This document shows positions 53,039-61,207 of a DNA stretch of 64,000 bases, piece by piece (position 1 is the first letter of the stretch; each line of letters starts with the position of its first letter). The stretch spans positions 749-64,748 of the forward strand of contig NZ_JYNL01000004.1 in NCBI RefSeq assembly GCF_001044235.1. The letters are read 5' to 3'. Below the pieces are notes generated by a model. It saw only the letters and a list, made by a program, of their open reading frames with translations. It searched no databases and was not told where the DNA came from. Made by a program: the position numbers and the translations under genes. The stretch comes from Mycolicibacterium chlorophenolicum. GTDB taxonomy: Bacteria > Actinomycetota > Actinomycetes > Mycobacteriales > Mycobacteriaceae.

Positions 53039-53784
53039 TCTCCGCAACCCGCGCCGAGGTGTGCGCCGTCGCCTGCGCCGAATTGTTCCGTGACGCAGGC
53101 GAGATCATGGTCAGCCCGATGACCACGATCGTCTCGATCGGCGCCCGGCTGGCGCGGCTGACCTTCTCCCCGGACATCCTGCTCACCGACGGTGAGGCCC
53201 GGCTGATCGCCGACACCCCCGCCATCGGCGCGGCCGCGGCGATCGAGGGCTGGATGCCGTTCGGCCGGGTGTTCGAGACGCTGGCCTGGGGCCGTCGCCA
53301 TGTCGTGATGGGCGCCAACCAGATCGACCGCTACGGTAACCAGAACCTGTCGGCGTTCGGGGCCCTGCAGCACCCGACCCGGCAGATGTTCGGCGTGCGC
53401 GGCGCACCGGGCAACACCATCAACCACGCCACCAGCTACTGGGTGGGCAACCATTCCACCCGGGTGTTCGGCGACTCGGTCGACGTGGTCTCCGGAATCG
53501 GCTGGGACAAGGTCGATCCCGACAATCCCGCCTACCGGTTCGTCAACGTCTTCCGGGTCGTGACCAACCTGGGCGTGTTCGATTTCAACGGTCCCGACCA
53601 CCAGATGCGTGCGGTGTCGCTGCATCCCGGGATCGAGCCCGAGCAGGTCGCCGAGAACACGTCGTTCGAGGTGCACGGACTCGGTGAGGCCGACACCACC
53701 CGGCTGCCGACCGCCGACGAGCTGACGATCCTGCGCGAGGTGATCGACCCGAAGGCGCTGCGCGACAAGGAAGTCAGGGTCTAG
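53035..53784 (+). CDS. ipdB: IpdB, beta subunit of the COCHEA-CoA hydrolase
   Basis: The product is 249 aa (MISATRAEVCAVACAELF) and belongs to the CoA-transferase beta family. Typical segments are GARLARLTFSPDILLTDGEA, WMPFGRVFETLAWGRRHVVMGANQID and GAPGNTINHATSYWV, each shown here in part. It pairs with IpdA. The start was fixed by the ATGA overlap; upstream in-frame sequence is the ipdA gene read in another frame. Orthologue of Rv3552. Confidence 0.93.
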   Translation: MISATRAEVCAVACAELFRDAGEIMVSPMTTIVSIGARLARLTFSPDILLTDGEARLIADTPAIGAAAAIEGWMPFGRVFETLAWGRRHVVMGANQIDRYGNQNLSAFGALQHPTRQMFGVRGAPGNTINHATSYWVGNHSTRVFGDSVDVVSGIGWDKVDPDNPAYRFVNVFRVVTNLGVFDFNGPDHQMRAVSLHPGIEPEQVAENTSFEVHGLGEADTTRLPTADELTILREVIDPKALRDKEVRV

Positions 53785-53786
53785 CC

Positions 53787-54860
53787 ATGGCCGCATTGCA
53801 GACTCCGCTCACCGAGCTGGTGGGCATCGAACATCCCGTCGTGCAGACCGGGATGGGGTGGGTCGCCGGCGCGCGGCTGGTGGCGGCGACCTCGAATGCG
53901 GGCGGCCTCGGCATCCTCGCCTCGGCGACCATGACGCTCGAGGAGCTGACGACCGCCGTGGCCAAGGTCAAGGCCGCGACCGACAAACCCTTCGGCATCA
54001 ACATCCGCGCCGACGCCGGCGACGCGAACGACCGCGTCGACCTCCTGATCCGCGAAGGAGTCAAAGTCGCCTCCTTCGCCCTGGCTCCCAAGCCCGATCT
54101 GATCGCACGGCTCAAAGAAGCGGGTGTGGTGGTGATCCCGTCCGTGGGGCTCGCCAAGCACGCGAAGAAGGTCGCCGGCTGGGGCGCCGACGCCGTCATC
54201 GTGCAGGGCGGCGAGGGTGGCGGGCACACCGGTCCGATCGCGACCACGCTGCTGCTGCCGTCGGTGCTCGACGCGGTCGCCGACACCGGGATGCCCGTGA
54301 TCGCCGCCGGCGGCTTCTTCGACGGGCGGGGACTCGCGGCCGCGCTGTCCTACGGCGCCGCAGGCGTCGCCATGGGCACCCGCTTCCTGCTGACCTCCGA
54401 CTCGACCGTGCCCGACGCGGTGAAGGAGCGCTACCTGCAGGCGGCGCTGGACGGCACCGTCGTCTCGACCCGGGTGGACGGCATGCCGCACCGGGTCCTG
54501 CGCACCGGCCTGGTGGAGAAGCTGGAGAGCGGATCCCCGGTGCGCGGCCTCGCCGCGGCGGTGACCAACGCACAGAAGTTCAAGAAGATGACCGGCATGA
54601 CGTGGCGGTCGATGATGCGCGACGGCATGGCGATGCGACACGGCAAGGACCTGAGCTGGTCGCAGGTGGTGATGGCCGCCAACACCCCGATGCTGCTGAA
54701 AGCCGGCCTGGTGGAGGGCAATACCGACGCCGGCGTGCTCGCCTCCGGTCAGGTCGCCGGCATCATCTCCGACCTGCCGTCGTGCGCCGAGCTGATCGAG
54801 AGCATCGTGCGCGAGGCGATCGAGCATCTGGAATCCGCGGGCTCGTTCATCAGAAGGTGA
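53787..54860 (+). CDS. ipdC: IpdC, FMN-dependent (nitronate monooxygenase-like) reductase
   Basis: The product is 357 aa of the NMO/enoyl reductase TIM-barrel type: HPVVQTGMGWVAGARLVAATSNAGGLGI in pieces, GADAVIVQGGEGGGHTG, and AGGFFDGRGLAAALSYGAAGVAMGTRFLLT in pieces. In the HIP pathway it is an oxidoreductase acting on the 5-hydroxy-HIC-CoA intermediate. The stop codon is covered by the first SatD-type operator. Orthologue of Rv3553. Confidence 0.92.
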   Translation: MAALQTPLTELVGIEHPVVQTGMGWVAGARLVAATSNAGGLGILASATMTLEELTTAVAKVKAATDKPFGINIRADAGDANDRVDLLIREGVKVASFALAPKPDLIARLKEAGVVVIPSVGLAKHAKKVAGWGADAVIVQGGEGGGHTGPIATTLLLPSVLDAVADTGMPVIAAGGFFDGRGLAAALSYGAAGVAMGTRFLLTSDSTVPDAVKERYLQAALDGTVVSTRVDGMPHRVLRTGLVEKLESGSPVRGLAAAVTNAQKFKKMTGMTWRSMMRDGMAMRHGKDLSWSQVVMAANTPMLLKAGLVEGNTDAGVLASGQVAGIISDLPSCAELIESIVREAIEHLESAGSFIRR

Positions 54861-54930
54861 AGCAATCAGCTTCATAGCGTCCAAATGAAGCTATAGTCTT
54901 CATATGGCTCGAGTGAAGCCTGCGGCTTCA
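54858..54930. promoter_or_regulatory. Triple operator: three TGAAGC-N5-GCTTCA inverted repeats, 28-bp period
   Basis: Three 17-bp inverted repeats start at 54858, 54886 and 54914. The first and third are perfect TGAAGC-N5-GCTTCA; the middle one has one mismatch (TCTTCA). The 11-bp gaps are identical, giving an exact 28-bp period. The first lies on the ipdC stop, and the third lies in codons 4-9 of the satD-like gene. TATAGT at 54892-54897 in the middle copy is placed like a -10 box for a transcript starting at the ATG at 54904. A repressor bound here would cover promoter and start codon. Confidence 0.8.
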
Positions 54931-55551
54931 ACATTGTGTGCGACGGTCATCGGTGACGTCGTGGGTTCCCGCACGTTCGCCGACCGGCGCGGGCTGCACC
55001 GCCGGCTGACCGCGGCGCTGGCGGCCGTCGCCGACAGCGCGGTCGATCCGCCCGCCATCACGGTCGGCGACGAATTCCAGGGCGCCTATTCCACGGTCGG
55101 GCACGCGATCGACGCGGCCCTGACGCTACGGCTGACTCTGGCGCCCGACGTCGACGTCCGGTTCGGCATCGGCTGGGGTGCGGTCACCGCACTCGACGAG
55201 ACGGGCGTGCAGGACGGGCCGGGATGGTGGGCGGCCCGCGAGGCCATCGAGTGGACAGCAGCCGCCCAGCGGCAGCCCGGACTGGCGCACGTCCGCACCG
55301 CGTTCCGCAACGGCACCGGCGAGGGAGCCGACCCGCACGCCGTCAACGCCGCCCTGTTGTGTCGGGACCATCTGCTTGGATCGCTGGACGAGCGGGCCCT
55401 GCGGATTCTGGCCGGGATGCGGGCGGGACGCTCCAAGAAGGAGGTGGCGATGGCGGAGGGCATCAGCGCCTCGGCGGTGTCCCAGCGCGCCGGACGGGCC
55501 GGGCTGGACCTGCTCCTCGTCGCCGCCGAGGAACTCCGGGAGATCCGATGA
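54904..55551 (+). CDS. SatD-family protein with C-terminal HTH
   Basis: The product is 215 aa. The N-terminal half is SatD-like (CATVIGDVVGSRTFADRRGLHRRL, ITVGDEFQGAYSTVGHAIDAAL, VRFGIGWGAVTALDE). A C-terminal helix-turn-helix (MRAGRSKKEVAMAEGISASAVSQRAGRAG) makes DNA binding likely, and the triple inverted repeat at its own promoter is the obvious target. SatD was first seen in streptococcal acid tolerance and secretion; its mechanism is not established. The gene overlaps the following membrane-protein gene by ATGA. Confidence 0.82.
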   Translation: MARVKPAASTLCATVIGDVVGSRTFADRRGLHRRLTAALAAVADSAVDPPAITVGDEFQGAYSTVGHAIDAALTLRLTLAPDVDVRFGIGWGAVTALDETGVQDGPGWWAAREAIEWTAAAQRQPGLAHVRTAFRNGTGEGADPHAVNAALLCRDHLLGSLDERALRILAGMRAGRSKKEVAMAEGISASAVSQRAGRAGLDLLLVAAEELREIR

Positions 55552-56294
55552 GCGCCCTGGCCGTGTTCCTGATCGCCGTCGGCGTCGCCGACATCTGCCG
55601 CAAACTCAGCACGCGTCAGTGGCTCGCCCTCGTCACGGGTCCGTTGACCGTCGTCGTGTGCGCGGCGTCGGCCGGGCTCTGGCACCGCGGGGACATCGCG
55701 CTACTCGTCGTCGCCGCCGCGGTGTCGGTCACGTGGGTGGTCCTGGGCGGTGCGGCCGAGCGCACGGGCACCCGGCACGGCCGGGCTCTGACCGTGTTCG
55801 GCGTGGGCGCGGCACTGATGGTCGCGTTCGGAGGCTGGTCGTCGGAGGTGGCCGGGCCGCTGGGCCGGTGGTTGCCATGGGTCGGGCTCGACGAGGTGGA
55901 GCCGGACCGGGCGCTGATGATCCTCGGGATCGTCCTGCTGCAACTGGTCACCGCAAATCAGTTGGTGCGCTTGATCCTCGGCGCGGTCGGAGCGGTCCGC
56001 CCCGCCGGTGTGCCGCAACCCTCGGACCGCCTCAAGGGCGGCCGGCTGCTGGGACCGATGGAGCGGCTGCTGATCGTCGGGCTCGGCCTGGGCGGTCAGT
56101 TCGGCGCGGCCTCGGCGGTGATCGCGGCCAAGGGCATCATCCGTTTCCCCGAGCTCAACGCCGCACGCAGGGAGTCGGCGGACAGCGGCGACTCCGCCGG
56201 CTCCGGCATCGATGAAGTCACCGAGTACTTCTTGGTCGGCAGCTTCGCGAGCTGGCTGATCGCGCTGGCCGGCCTCGCCCTCACCGCGGCCTGA
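55548..56294 (+). CDS. Polytopic membrane protein paired with SatD-like gene
   Basis: The product is 248 aa with about six to seven hydrophobic helices (SALAVFLIAVGVADI, WLALVTGPLTVVVCAASAGLW, ALLVVAAAVSVTWVVLGG, LTVFGVGAALMVAFGG, ALMILGIVLLQLVTANQLVRLILGAV and a C-terminal LIALAGLALTAA). Between helices five and six is a loop with ELNAARRES. Paired SatD and membrane-protein genes occur in other bacteria, so they may form one regulated unit. Function unknown. Confidence 0.78.
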   Translation: MSALAVFLIAVGVADICRKLSTRQWLALVTGPLTVVVCAASAGLWHRGDIALLVVAAAVSVTWVVLGGAAERTGTRHGRALTVFGVGAALMVAFGGWSSEVAGPLGRWLPWVGLDEVEPDRALMILGIVLLQLVTANQLVRLILGAVGAVRPAGVPQPSDRLKGGRLLGPMERLLIVGLGLGGQFGAASAVIAAKGIIRFPELNAARRESADSGDSAGSGIDEVTEYFLVGSFASWLIALAGLALTAA

Positions 56295-56339
56295 CCGAAT
56301 CCGCCGCGGGGGCCGAGCCGCCTTCCTAGACTCGGCCCG

Positions 56340-57452
56340 ATGAAGACCAACGCGGCCATCCTCTGGGAGTACGGGTCCGACTGGACCGTCGAAGAGATCG
56401 ATCTCGATCCGCCGGGCGACGGCGAGGTGCTGGTGTCGTGGGAGGCCACCGGGCTCTGCCACTCCGACGAGCACATCCGCACCGGCGACCTGCCGGTGCC
56501 GCTGCCGATGATCGGCGGTCACGAAGGCGCCGGGATCGTACGCGAAGTCGGCGCCGGCGTCACCGGTCTGGCACCGGGCGACCACGTCGTCGCCTCGTTC
56601 CTGCCCGCCTGCGGCCGATGCCGGTGGTGCTCGACCGGTCACCAGAACCTGTGCGACCTGGGCGCGATCATCATGGCCGGCACCCAGTTGGACGGCACCT
56701 ACCGGCGTCACGCCCGCGGGCAGGACATCGGCGTGATGGCGCTCGTCGGCACGTTCTCCCAGTACGGCACTGTGCCGGAGGCATCGATCGTCAAGATCGA
56801 CGACGACCTTCCGCTGTCCCGGGCATGCCTGCTCGGCTGCGGCGTCACCACCGGGTGGGGGTCGGCGGTCAACACCGCCGACGTGCAACCGGGCGACACC
56901 GTGGTGGTGATCGGGTTCGGCGGGATCGGCAGCGGCGCGGTTCAGGGCGCGCGGATCGCCGGCGCGGAGAAGATCGTGGTCGTCGAGCCCGTCGAGGACA
57001 AGCGGGCCAAGGCGATGCAGCTGGGCGCAACACATTTCGTCACGTCCCTGCCCGAGGCGACAGCGCTGGTCGCGGAGCTGACCCGCGGGGTGATGGCCGA
57101 CTCGGCGATCCTGACCGTCGGGCTGCTGGAAGGGTCGATGCTCGACGACGCGGTCAACATCATCCGCAAGGGCGGCGCCGTGGTGATGACGGCCCTGTCC
57201 TCGATGACCGACAACCAGGCGACGCTGGGCATGATGATGTTCACGCTGTTCCAGAAGCGGCTATTGGGAAGCCTTTACGGCGAGGCCAACCCGCGCGCGG
57301 ACATCCCGCGGCTGCTGTCGCTGTACCGCGAGGGCAAGCTGCTGCTCGACGAGACCGTCACCCACGAGTACAAGCTGGCCGAGGTCAACGAGGGCTACGA
57401 GGACATGCGCGCGGGCCGCAACATCCGCGGCGTCATCCTGCACGACCACTGA
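56340..57452 (+). CDS. Zinc-dependent alcohol dehydrogenase, NDMA-dependent type
   Basis: The product is 370 aa (MKTNAAILWEYGSDWTVEEID). The catalytic zinc segment is GLCHSDEH with GGHEGAGIV; the structural zinc cysteines are in CGRCRWCSTGHQNLC. NAD binding is by VVVIGFGGIGSGAVQGARIAG. The N-terminus and the LGAIIMAGTQLDGTYRRHARG segment fit NDMA-dependent alcohol dehydrogenases, a group often linked to mycofactocin as redox carrier. It is 45 bp after the membrane-protein gene and convergent with fadA6. A steroid substrate is not indicated. Confidence 0.82.
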   Translation: MKTNAAILWEYGSDWTVEEIDLDPPGDGEVLVSWEATGLCHSDEHIRTGDLPVPLPMIGGHEGAGIVREVGAGVTGLAPGDHVVASFLPACGRCRWCSTGHQNLCDLGAIIMAGTQLDGTYRRHARGQDIGVMALVGTFSQYGTVPEASIVKIDDDLPLSRACLLGCGVTTGWGSAVNTADVQPGDTVVVIGFGGIGSGAVQGARIAGAEKIVVVEPVEDKRAKAMQLGATHFVTSLPEATALVAELTRGVMADSAILTVGLLEGSMLDDAVNIIRKGGAVVMTALSSMTDNQATLGMMMFTLFQKRLLGSLYGEANPRADIPRLLSLYREGKLLLDETVTHEYKLAEVNEGYEDMRAGRNIRGVILHDH

Positions 57453-57464
57453 GCGCGCAGACGC

Positions 57465-58613
57465 CTACAGCCGCTCGATGATCGTGACGTTGGCCGTGCC
57501 GCCGCCTTCGCACATCGTCTGCAGGCCGTAGCGCCCGCCGGTGCGCTCCAGTGTGTTCAGCATGGTCGCGAAAAGCTTTGCGCCCGTGGCACCGAGCGGG
57601 TGGCCGAGCGCGATCGCGCCGCCGCTGGGGTTGACCTTTTCGGGATCGGCCTTGGTCTCCTTGAGCCAGGCCTGCACCACCGGCGCGAACGCCTCGTTGA
57701 TCTCGACGGTGTCGATGTCGTCGATCGACAGCCCGGTCTTGTCCAGCGCATAGCGGGTGGCGGGGATGGGCCCGGTGAGCATGAACACCGGGTCGGCGCC
57801 GCGGGCGCTGATGTGGTGGATGCGGGCGCGCGGCTTCAGACCGTGCTCCTTGACCGCCTGCTCGGAGGCCAGCAGCACGGCGCTCGCGCCGTCGGAGATC
57901 TGGCTGGCCATCGCCGCGGTCAGTCGGCCACCGTCGACGAGGGTCTTGAGCGTCGCCATCTTCTCCAGTGACGTGTCGCGGGGTCCCTCGTCGACGCGGA
58001 ACCCGTCCACCTCGAGGATCTCGTTGTCGAAGTGGCCGGCCCGGATCGCGGCCTGCGCGCGCTGATGGCTGGTCAGCGCGTACTGCTCCATCTCCTCGCG
58101 GGAGATGCCCCACTTCTCGGCGATCAGTTCCGCACCGCGGAACTGCGAGATCTCCTGGTCGCCGTAGCGGTGCAGCCAGCTCTTGGATTCGTTGGTCGGC
58201 GAGGTGAATCCGAACTGCTCGCCGACGATCATCGCCGAACTGATCGGGATCTGGCTCATGTTCTGCATGCCGCCGGCGACGATGAGGTCGGCGGTGCCCG
58301 ACATGATCGCCTGCGCGCCGAACGACACCGCCTGCTGGCTCGACCCGCACTGCCGGTCGACGGTCACGCCCGGCACTTCTTCGGGGAAGCCGGCGGCCAG
58401 CCACGACAGCCGCGCGATGTTGCCGGCCTGCGGGCCGATCGCGTCGACGCATCCGGCGATCACGTCGTCGACGGCTCCCGGGTCGACGTCGTTGCGGTCG
58501 AACAGGCCGCGCCATGCGGCGGCCCCGAGGTCGACCGGGTGCACACCGGCCAGCGATCCGTTGCGCTTGCCGATGGCGGTGCGGACGGCGTCGATGACGT
58601 ATGCCTCACTCAT
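57465..58613 (-). CDS. fadA6: Acetyl-CoA acyltransferase FadA6
   Basis: The product is 382 aa (MSEAYVIDAVRTAIGKRNGSLAG). Thiolase residues are in VDRQCGSSQQAV (Cys nucleophile), [16 protein letters not shown] (His) and TMCEGGGTANV (Cys). FadA6 carries out thiolysis in CD-ring degradation. The ATG at 58613 overlaps the kstR2 stop (ATGA) and has AAGGAG in front; the frame upstream is antisense to nothing conserved. Orthologue of Rv3556c. Confidence 0.93.
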   Translation of the reverse strand: MSEAYVIDAVRTAIGKRNGSLAGVHPVDLGAAAWRGLFDRNDVDPGAVDDVIAGCVDAIGPQAGNIARLSWLAAGFPEEVPGVTVDRQCGSSQQAVSFGAQAIMSGTADLIVAGGMQNMSQIPISSAMIVGEQFGFTSPTNESKSWLHRYGDQEISQFRGAELIAEKWGISREEMEQYALTSHQRAQAAIRAGHFDNEILEVDGFRVDEGPRDTSLEKMATLKTLVDGGRLTAAMASQISDGASAVLLASEQAVKEHGLKPRARIHHISARGADPVFMLTGPIPATRYALDKTGLSIDDIDTVEINEAFAPVVQAWLKETKADPEKVNPSGGAIALGHPLGATGAKLFATMLNTLERTGGRYGLQTMCEGGGTANVTIIERL

Positions 58614-59215
58614 GAGGAGCTCCTTTTCGTGGTGGTGATGCCGCCGAGGACGATCGAAAGATACTGCCGACCAACCTCTTCGGCGGTGAGCGGCCCGCCC
58701 GGTTGGAACCAGCGAACCGACACCCAGGTGGTGTCGCGGATGAACCGGTAGACGAGATCGACGTCGACGTCCGGGCGGAAGTAGCCCTCCTCGATGCCCT
58801 GGGTGAGGACGTCGACCCACATCTTGCGCTGCTCTTTGTTGCGCTCCTCGACGTAGGAGAACCGCTCCTGCGCCGACAACCGCTTGGCCTCGTCCTGGTA
58901 GATCACGACCTCGGCGTGCCGGGTGGCGATCGCCTCGAAGGACGCCATGAACAGTCCTTTGAGGCGCTCCAACGGGTTCGGCTCGGTCTCCACGATCTGG
59001 CGGTACCGCTCGAAGAGCCAGTCGAGGAACCCGCGCAGCACCTCGTCGACCATCTCCTCCTTCGACGAGAAGTGGTGGTACAGACTGCCCGAGAGGATTC
59101 CGGCGGAGTCGGCGATGTCGCGGACCGTGGTGGCCCGCAGCCCGCGCTCGGCGAACATCGTCGCGGCGAGCGAGAGGAGCTCGTCACGACGGGTGTTGGC
59201 GGGTCCGGCGCTCAT
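58610..59215 (-). CDS. kstR2: TetR-family repressor KstR2
   Basis: The product is 201 aa (MSAGPANTRRDELLSLAATMF). The TetR helix-turn-helix is FAERGLRATTVRDIADSAGILSGSLYHHFSSKEEMVDEVLRGF in pieces. KstR2 controls the HIP (CD-ring) regulon and is released by HIP-CoA. It lies within the fadE30-ipdF-kstR2-fadA6 operon, so the box at 61165 makes it autoregulated. It overlaps both neighbours by ATGA. Orthologue of Rv3557c. Confidence 0.93.
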   Translation of the reverse strand: MSAGPANTRRDELLSLAATMFAERGLRATTVRDIADSAGILSGSLYHHFSSKEEMVDEVLRGFLDWLFERYRQIVETEPNPLERLKGLFMASFEAIATRHAEVVIYQDEAKRLSAQERFSYVEERNKEQRKMWVDVLTQGIEEGYFRPDVDVDLVYRFIRDTTWVSVRWFQPGGPLTAEEVGRQYLSIVLGGITTTKRSSS

Positions 59216-60003
59216 GGGTGCTGACTCGACACCGAGATCACCTCGCCGGTCAGGTAACTGGAGTAGTCGCTGGCCAGGAACGCGATGGTGGCCGCAACCT
59301 CCCACGGTTCGGCGGCGCGGCCGAACGCCTCGCCCTGGGACAGCCGGTCGAGCAGCTCACTGCTCGAGGTCTTCTCCAGGAACTTGTGCCGCGCGATGCT
59401 GGGTGACACCGCGTTGATCCGCACGCCGAACTCGACGGCCTCGATCGCGCTGCATCGCGTCAGCGCCATCACACCGGCTTTGGCTGCGGCGTAATGGGAT
59501 TGGGAGTGCTGCGCGCGCCAGCCGAGGACGCTGGCGTTGTTGACGATCACGCCGCCGTGGCCGGCGTCGCGGAAGTACCGCAGCGCGGCGCGCGTCGCCC
59601 GCATCACCGAGGTCAGCGTCACGTTGAGCACCCGGTCCCACTCGTCGTCGGTCATGTCGACCACCGGGGTCTGGCCGCCGAGCCCGGCGTTGTTCACCAG
59701 GACGTCGAGCCGGCCGGCCTGTTCCACGGCCGCGGTGATCAGCGCGTCGACGGCCGCGGTGGAGGTGACGTCGCACACCACGGCGTGCACGGTGCCCAGA
59801 CCGAGGGCGGCGAGTTCGTCGCGCGTCTCCCCCAACCGGCGTTCGTGGTAGTCGGAGACGACGACGTCGGCGCCTTCGGCCAGGGCACGCCGTGCCGTGG
59901 TCGACCCGATGCCGGTTCCCGCGGCCGCGGTGACGAGGACGACCTTGCCGGCCAGCAGGTTGTGGCCCTCGATCTCGGCGGGGGCGACGGACAGATCGGT
60001 CAC
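59212..60003 (-). CDS. ipdF: Short-chain dehydrogenase IpdF
   Basis: The product is 263 aa from a GTG at 60003 (TDLSVAPAEIEGHNLLAGK). SDR motifs are VVLVTAAAGTGIGSTTARRALAEG, NNAGLGGQTPV, VNNASVLGWRAQ and YAAAKAG. IpdF oxidises the 5-hydroxyl of the HIP-derived CoA ester. The GTG overlaps the fadE30 stop (GTGA), and its stop overlaps the kstR2 start. Orthologue of Rv3559c; the PPE gene that separates these in M. tuberculosis is absent. Confidence 0.92.
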   Translation of the reverse strand: MTDLSVAPAEIEGHNLLAGKVVLVTAAAGTGIGSTTARRALAEGADVVVSDYHERRLGETRDELAALGLGTVHAVVCDVTSTAAVDALITAAVEQAGRLDVLVNNAGLGGQTPVVDMTDDEWDRVLNVTLTSVMRATRAALRYFRDAGHGGVIVNNASVLGWRAQHSQSHYAAAKAGVMALTRCSAIEAVEFGVRINAVSPSIARHKFLEKTSSSELLDRLSQGEAFGRAAEPWEVAATIAFLASDYSSYLTGEVISVSSQHP

Positions 60004-61148
60004 GCTCGAGCCTCTCTGGGCAGGCCGAGCACCCGCTCGGCGATGATGTTGCGCTGCACCTCGTTCGAGCCGCCGTAGATGGTGTCGGCGCGGGAGAACA
60101 GGTAGAGGCGCTGCCACTCACCGAACTCACCGTCCGGCAGCGTCAGCCCCGACATCCCGACCACGTCCATCGCGATCTCGCCCAGCTCACGATGCCAGTT
60201 GGCCCACAGCAGCTTCGACACGCAGTCGGCACCCGGGCGGTCCTCGTCCATCGTGGCCAGCGCATAGGACCGCATCGCCTTGAGGCCGGCCCAGGACCGG
60301 ACCAGCCGTTCCCGGATCAACGGGTCGTCGGCGGCGCCGGTGCGCTTGGCCACCTCCACGAGGTTGGAATGCTCGCGCGCGTAACGGATCTGCTGGCCGA
60401 GCGTGGACACCCCGCGTTCGAACGTCAGCGTCCCCATCGCCACGCGCCACCCGTCGCCGGGCTCGCCGACCACCAGGTCGGCATCGGTGCGGGCGTCGTC
60501 GAAGAACACCTCGTTGAACTCGGAGTCGCCGGTCAGCTGGATGATCGGGCGGATCTCGACACCGGGCTGGTCGAGAGGCACCAGCAGATAGGACAGGCCG
60601 GCGTGGCGCTTGGAGCCCTTCTCGGTGCGGGCCACCACGAAGCACCACTGCGCCCAGTGCGCCAGCGACGTCCACACCTTCTGGCCGTTGATCACCCACT
60701 GGTCACCGTCGAGCACGGCGGTGGTCGCGACGTTGGCCAGATCGCTGCCGGCCCCCGGTTCGGAGTAGCCCTGCGACCACAGCTCGGTGACGTCGAGGAT
60801 CTTCGGCAGGAAGCGTTTCTGCTGTTCGGGGGTGCCGTAGGCGATCAGCGTCGGGCCGAGCAGCTCCTCACCCAGGTGATTGACCTTGTCGGGGGCGTCG
60901 GCTTTCGCGTACTCCTCGTAGAACGCGACGCGGTGCGCCACCGAGAGCCCGCGGCCGCCGTGTTCGGTCGGCCAGCCCAGACAGGTGAGGCCGGCCGCCG
61001 CCAGGTGGCGGTTCCACTCCAGCCTCTCTTTGAAGGCTTCGTGCTCGCGGCCGGGGCCGCCGAGACCCTTGAGCGCGGCGAACTCGCCGACGAGGTTCTC
61101 GGCGAGCCAGTCGCGCACCTGCGCCCTGAACTCCTGGACCTCTATCAT
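60000..61148 (-). CDS. fadE30: Acyl-CoA dehydrogenase FadE30
   Basis: The product is 382 aa (MIEVQEFRAQVRDWLAENLVGE). It has CLGWPTEHGGRGLSVAHRVAFYEEY, QGYSEPGAGSDLANVATTA, NGQKVWTSLAHWAQW and a C-terminal DTIYGGSNEVQRNIIAERVLG. In the HIP pathway it introduces the first double bond into 5-OH-HIP-CoA. It is the first gene of its operon, 17 bp from a KstR2 box. Orthologue of Rv3560c. Confidence 0.93.
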   Translation of the reverse strand: MIEVQEFRAQVRDWLAENLVGEFAALKGLGGPGREHEAFKERLEWNRHLAAAGLTCLGWPTEHGGRGLSVAHRVAFYEEYAKADAPDKVNHLGEELLGPTLIAYGTPEQQKRFLPKILDVTELWSQGYSEPGAGSDLANVATTAVLDGDQWVINGQKVWTSLAHWAQWCFVVARTEKGSKRHAGLSYLLVPLDQPGVEIRPIIQLTGDSEFNEVFFDDARTDADLVVGEPGDGWRVAMGTLTFERGVSTLGQQIRYAREHSNLVEVAKRTGAADDPLIRERLVRSWAGLKAMRSYALATMDEDRPGADCVSKLLWANWHRELGEIAMDVVGMSGLTLPDGEFGEWQRLYLFSRADTIYGGSNEVQRNIIAERVLGLPREARA

Positions 61149-61164
61149 CCCTGTAGGCTAACCT

Positions 61165-61178
61165 ACCAAGCACTTGCT
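61165..61178. promoter_or_regulatory. KstR2 operator between fadE30 and fadD3
   Basis: ACCAAGCACTTGCT fits AnCAAGnnCTTGnT at all fixed positions. It is 17 bp from the fadE30 start and 30 bp from the fadD3 start, so it can repress the two divergent operons that together begin HIP catabolism, including kstR2 itself. Confidence 0.9.
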
Positions 61179-61207
61179 TTGTTAGAGGGACAGAGGACGA
61201 CCCGGGA

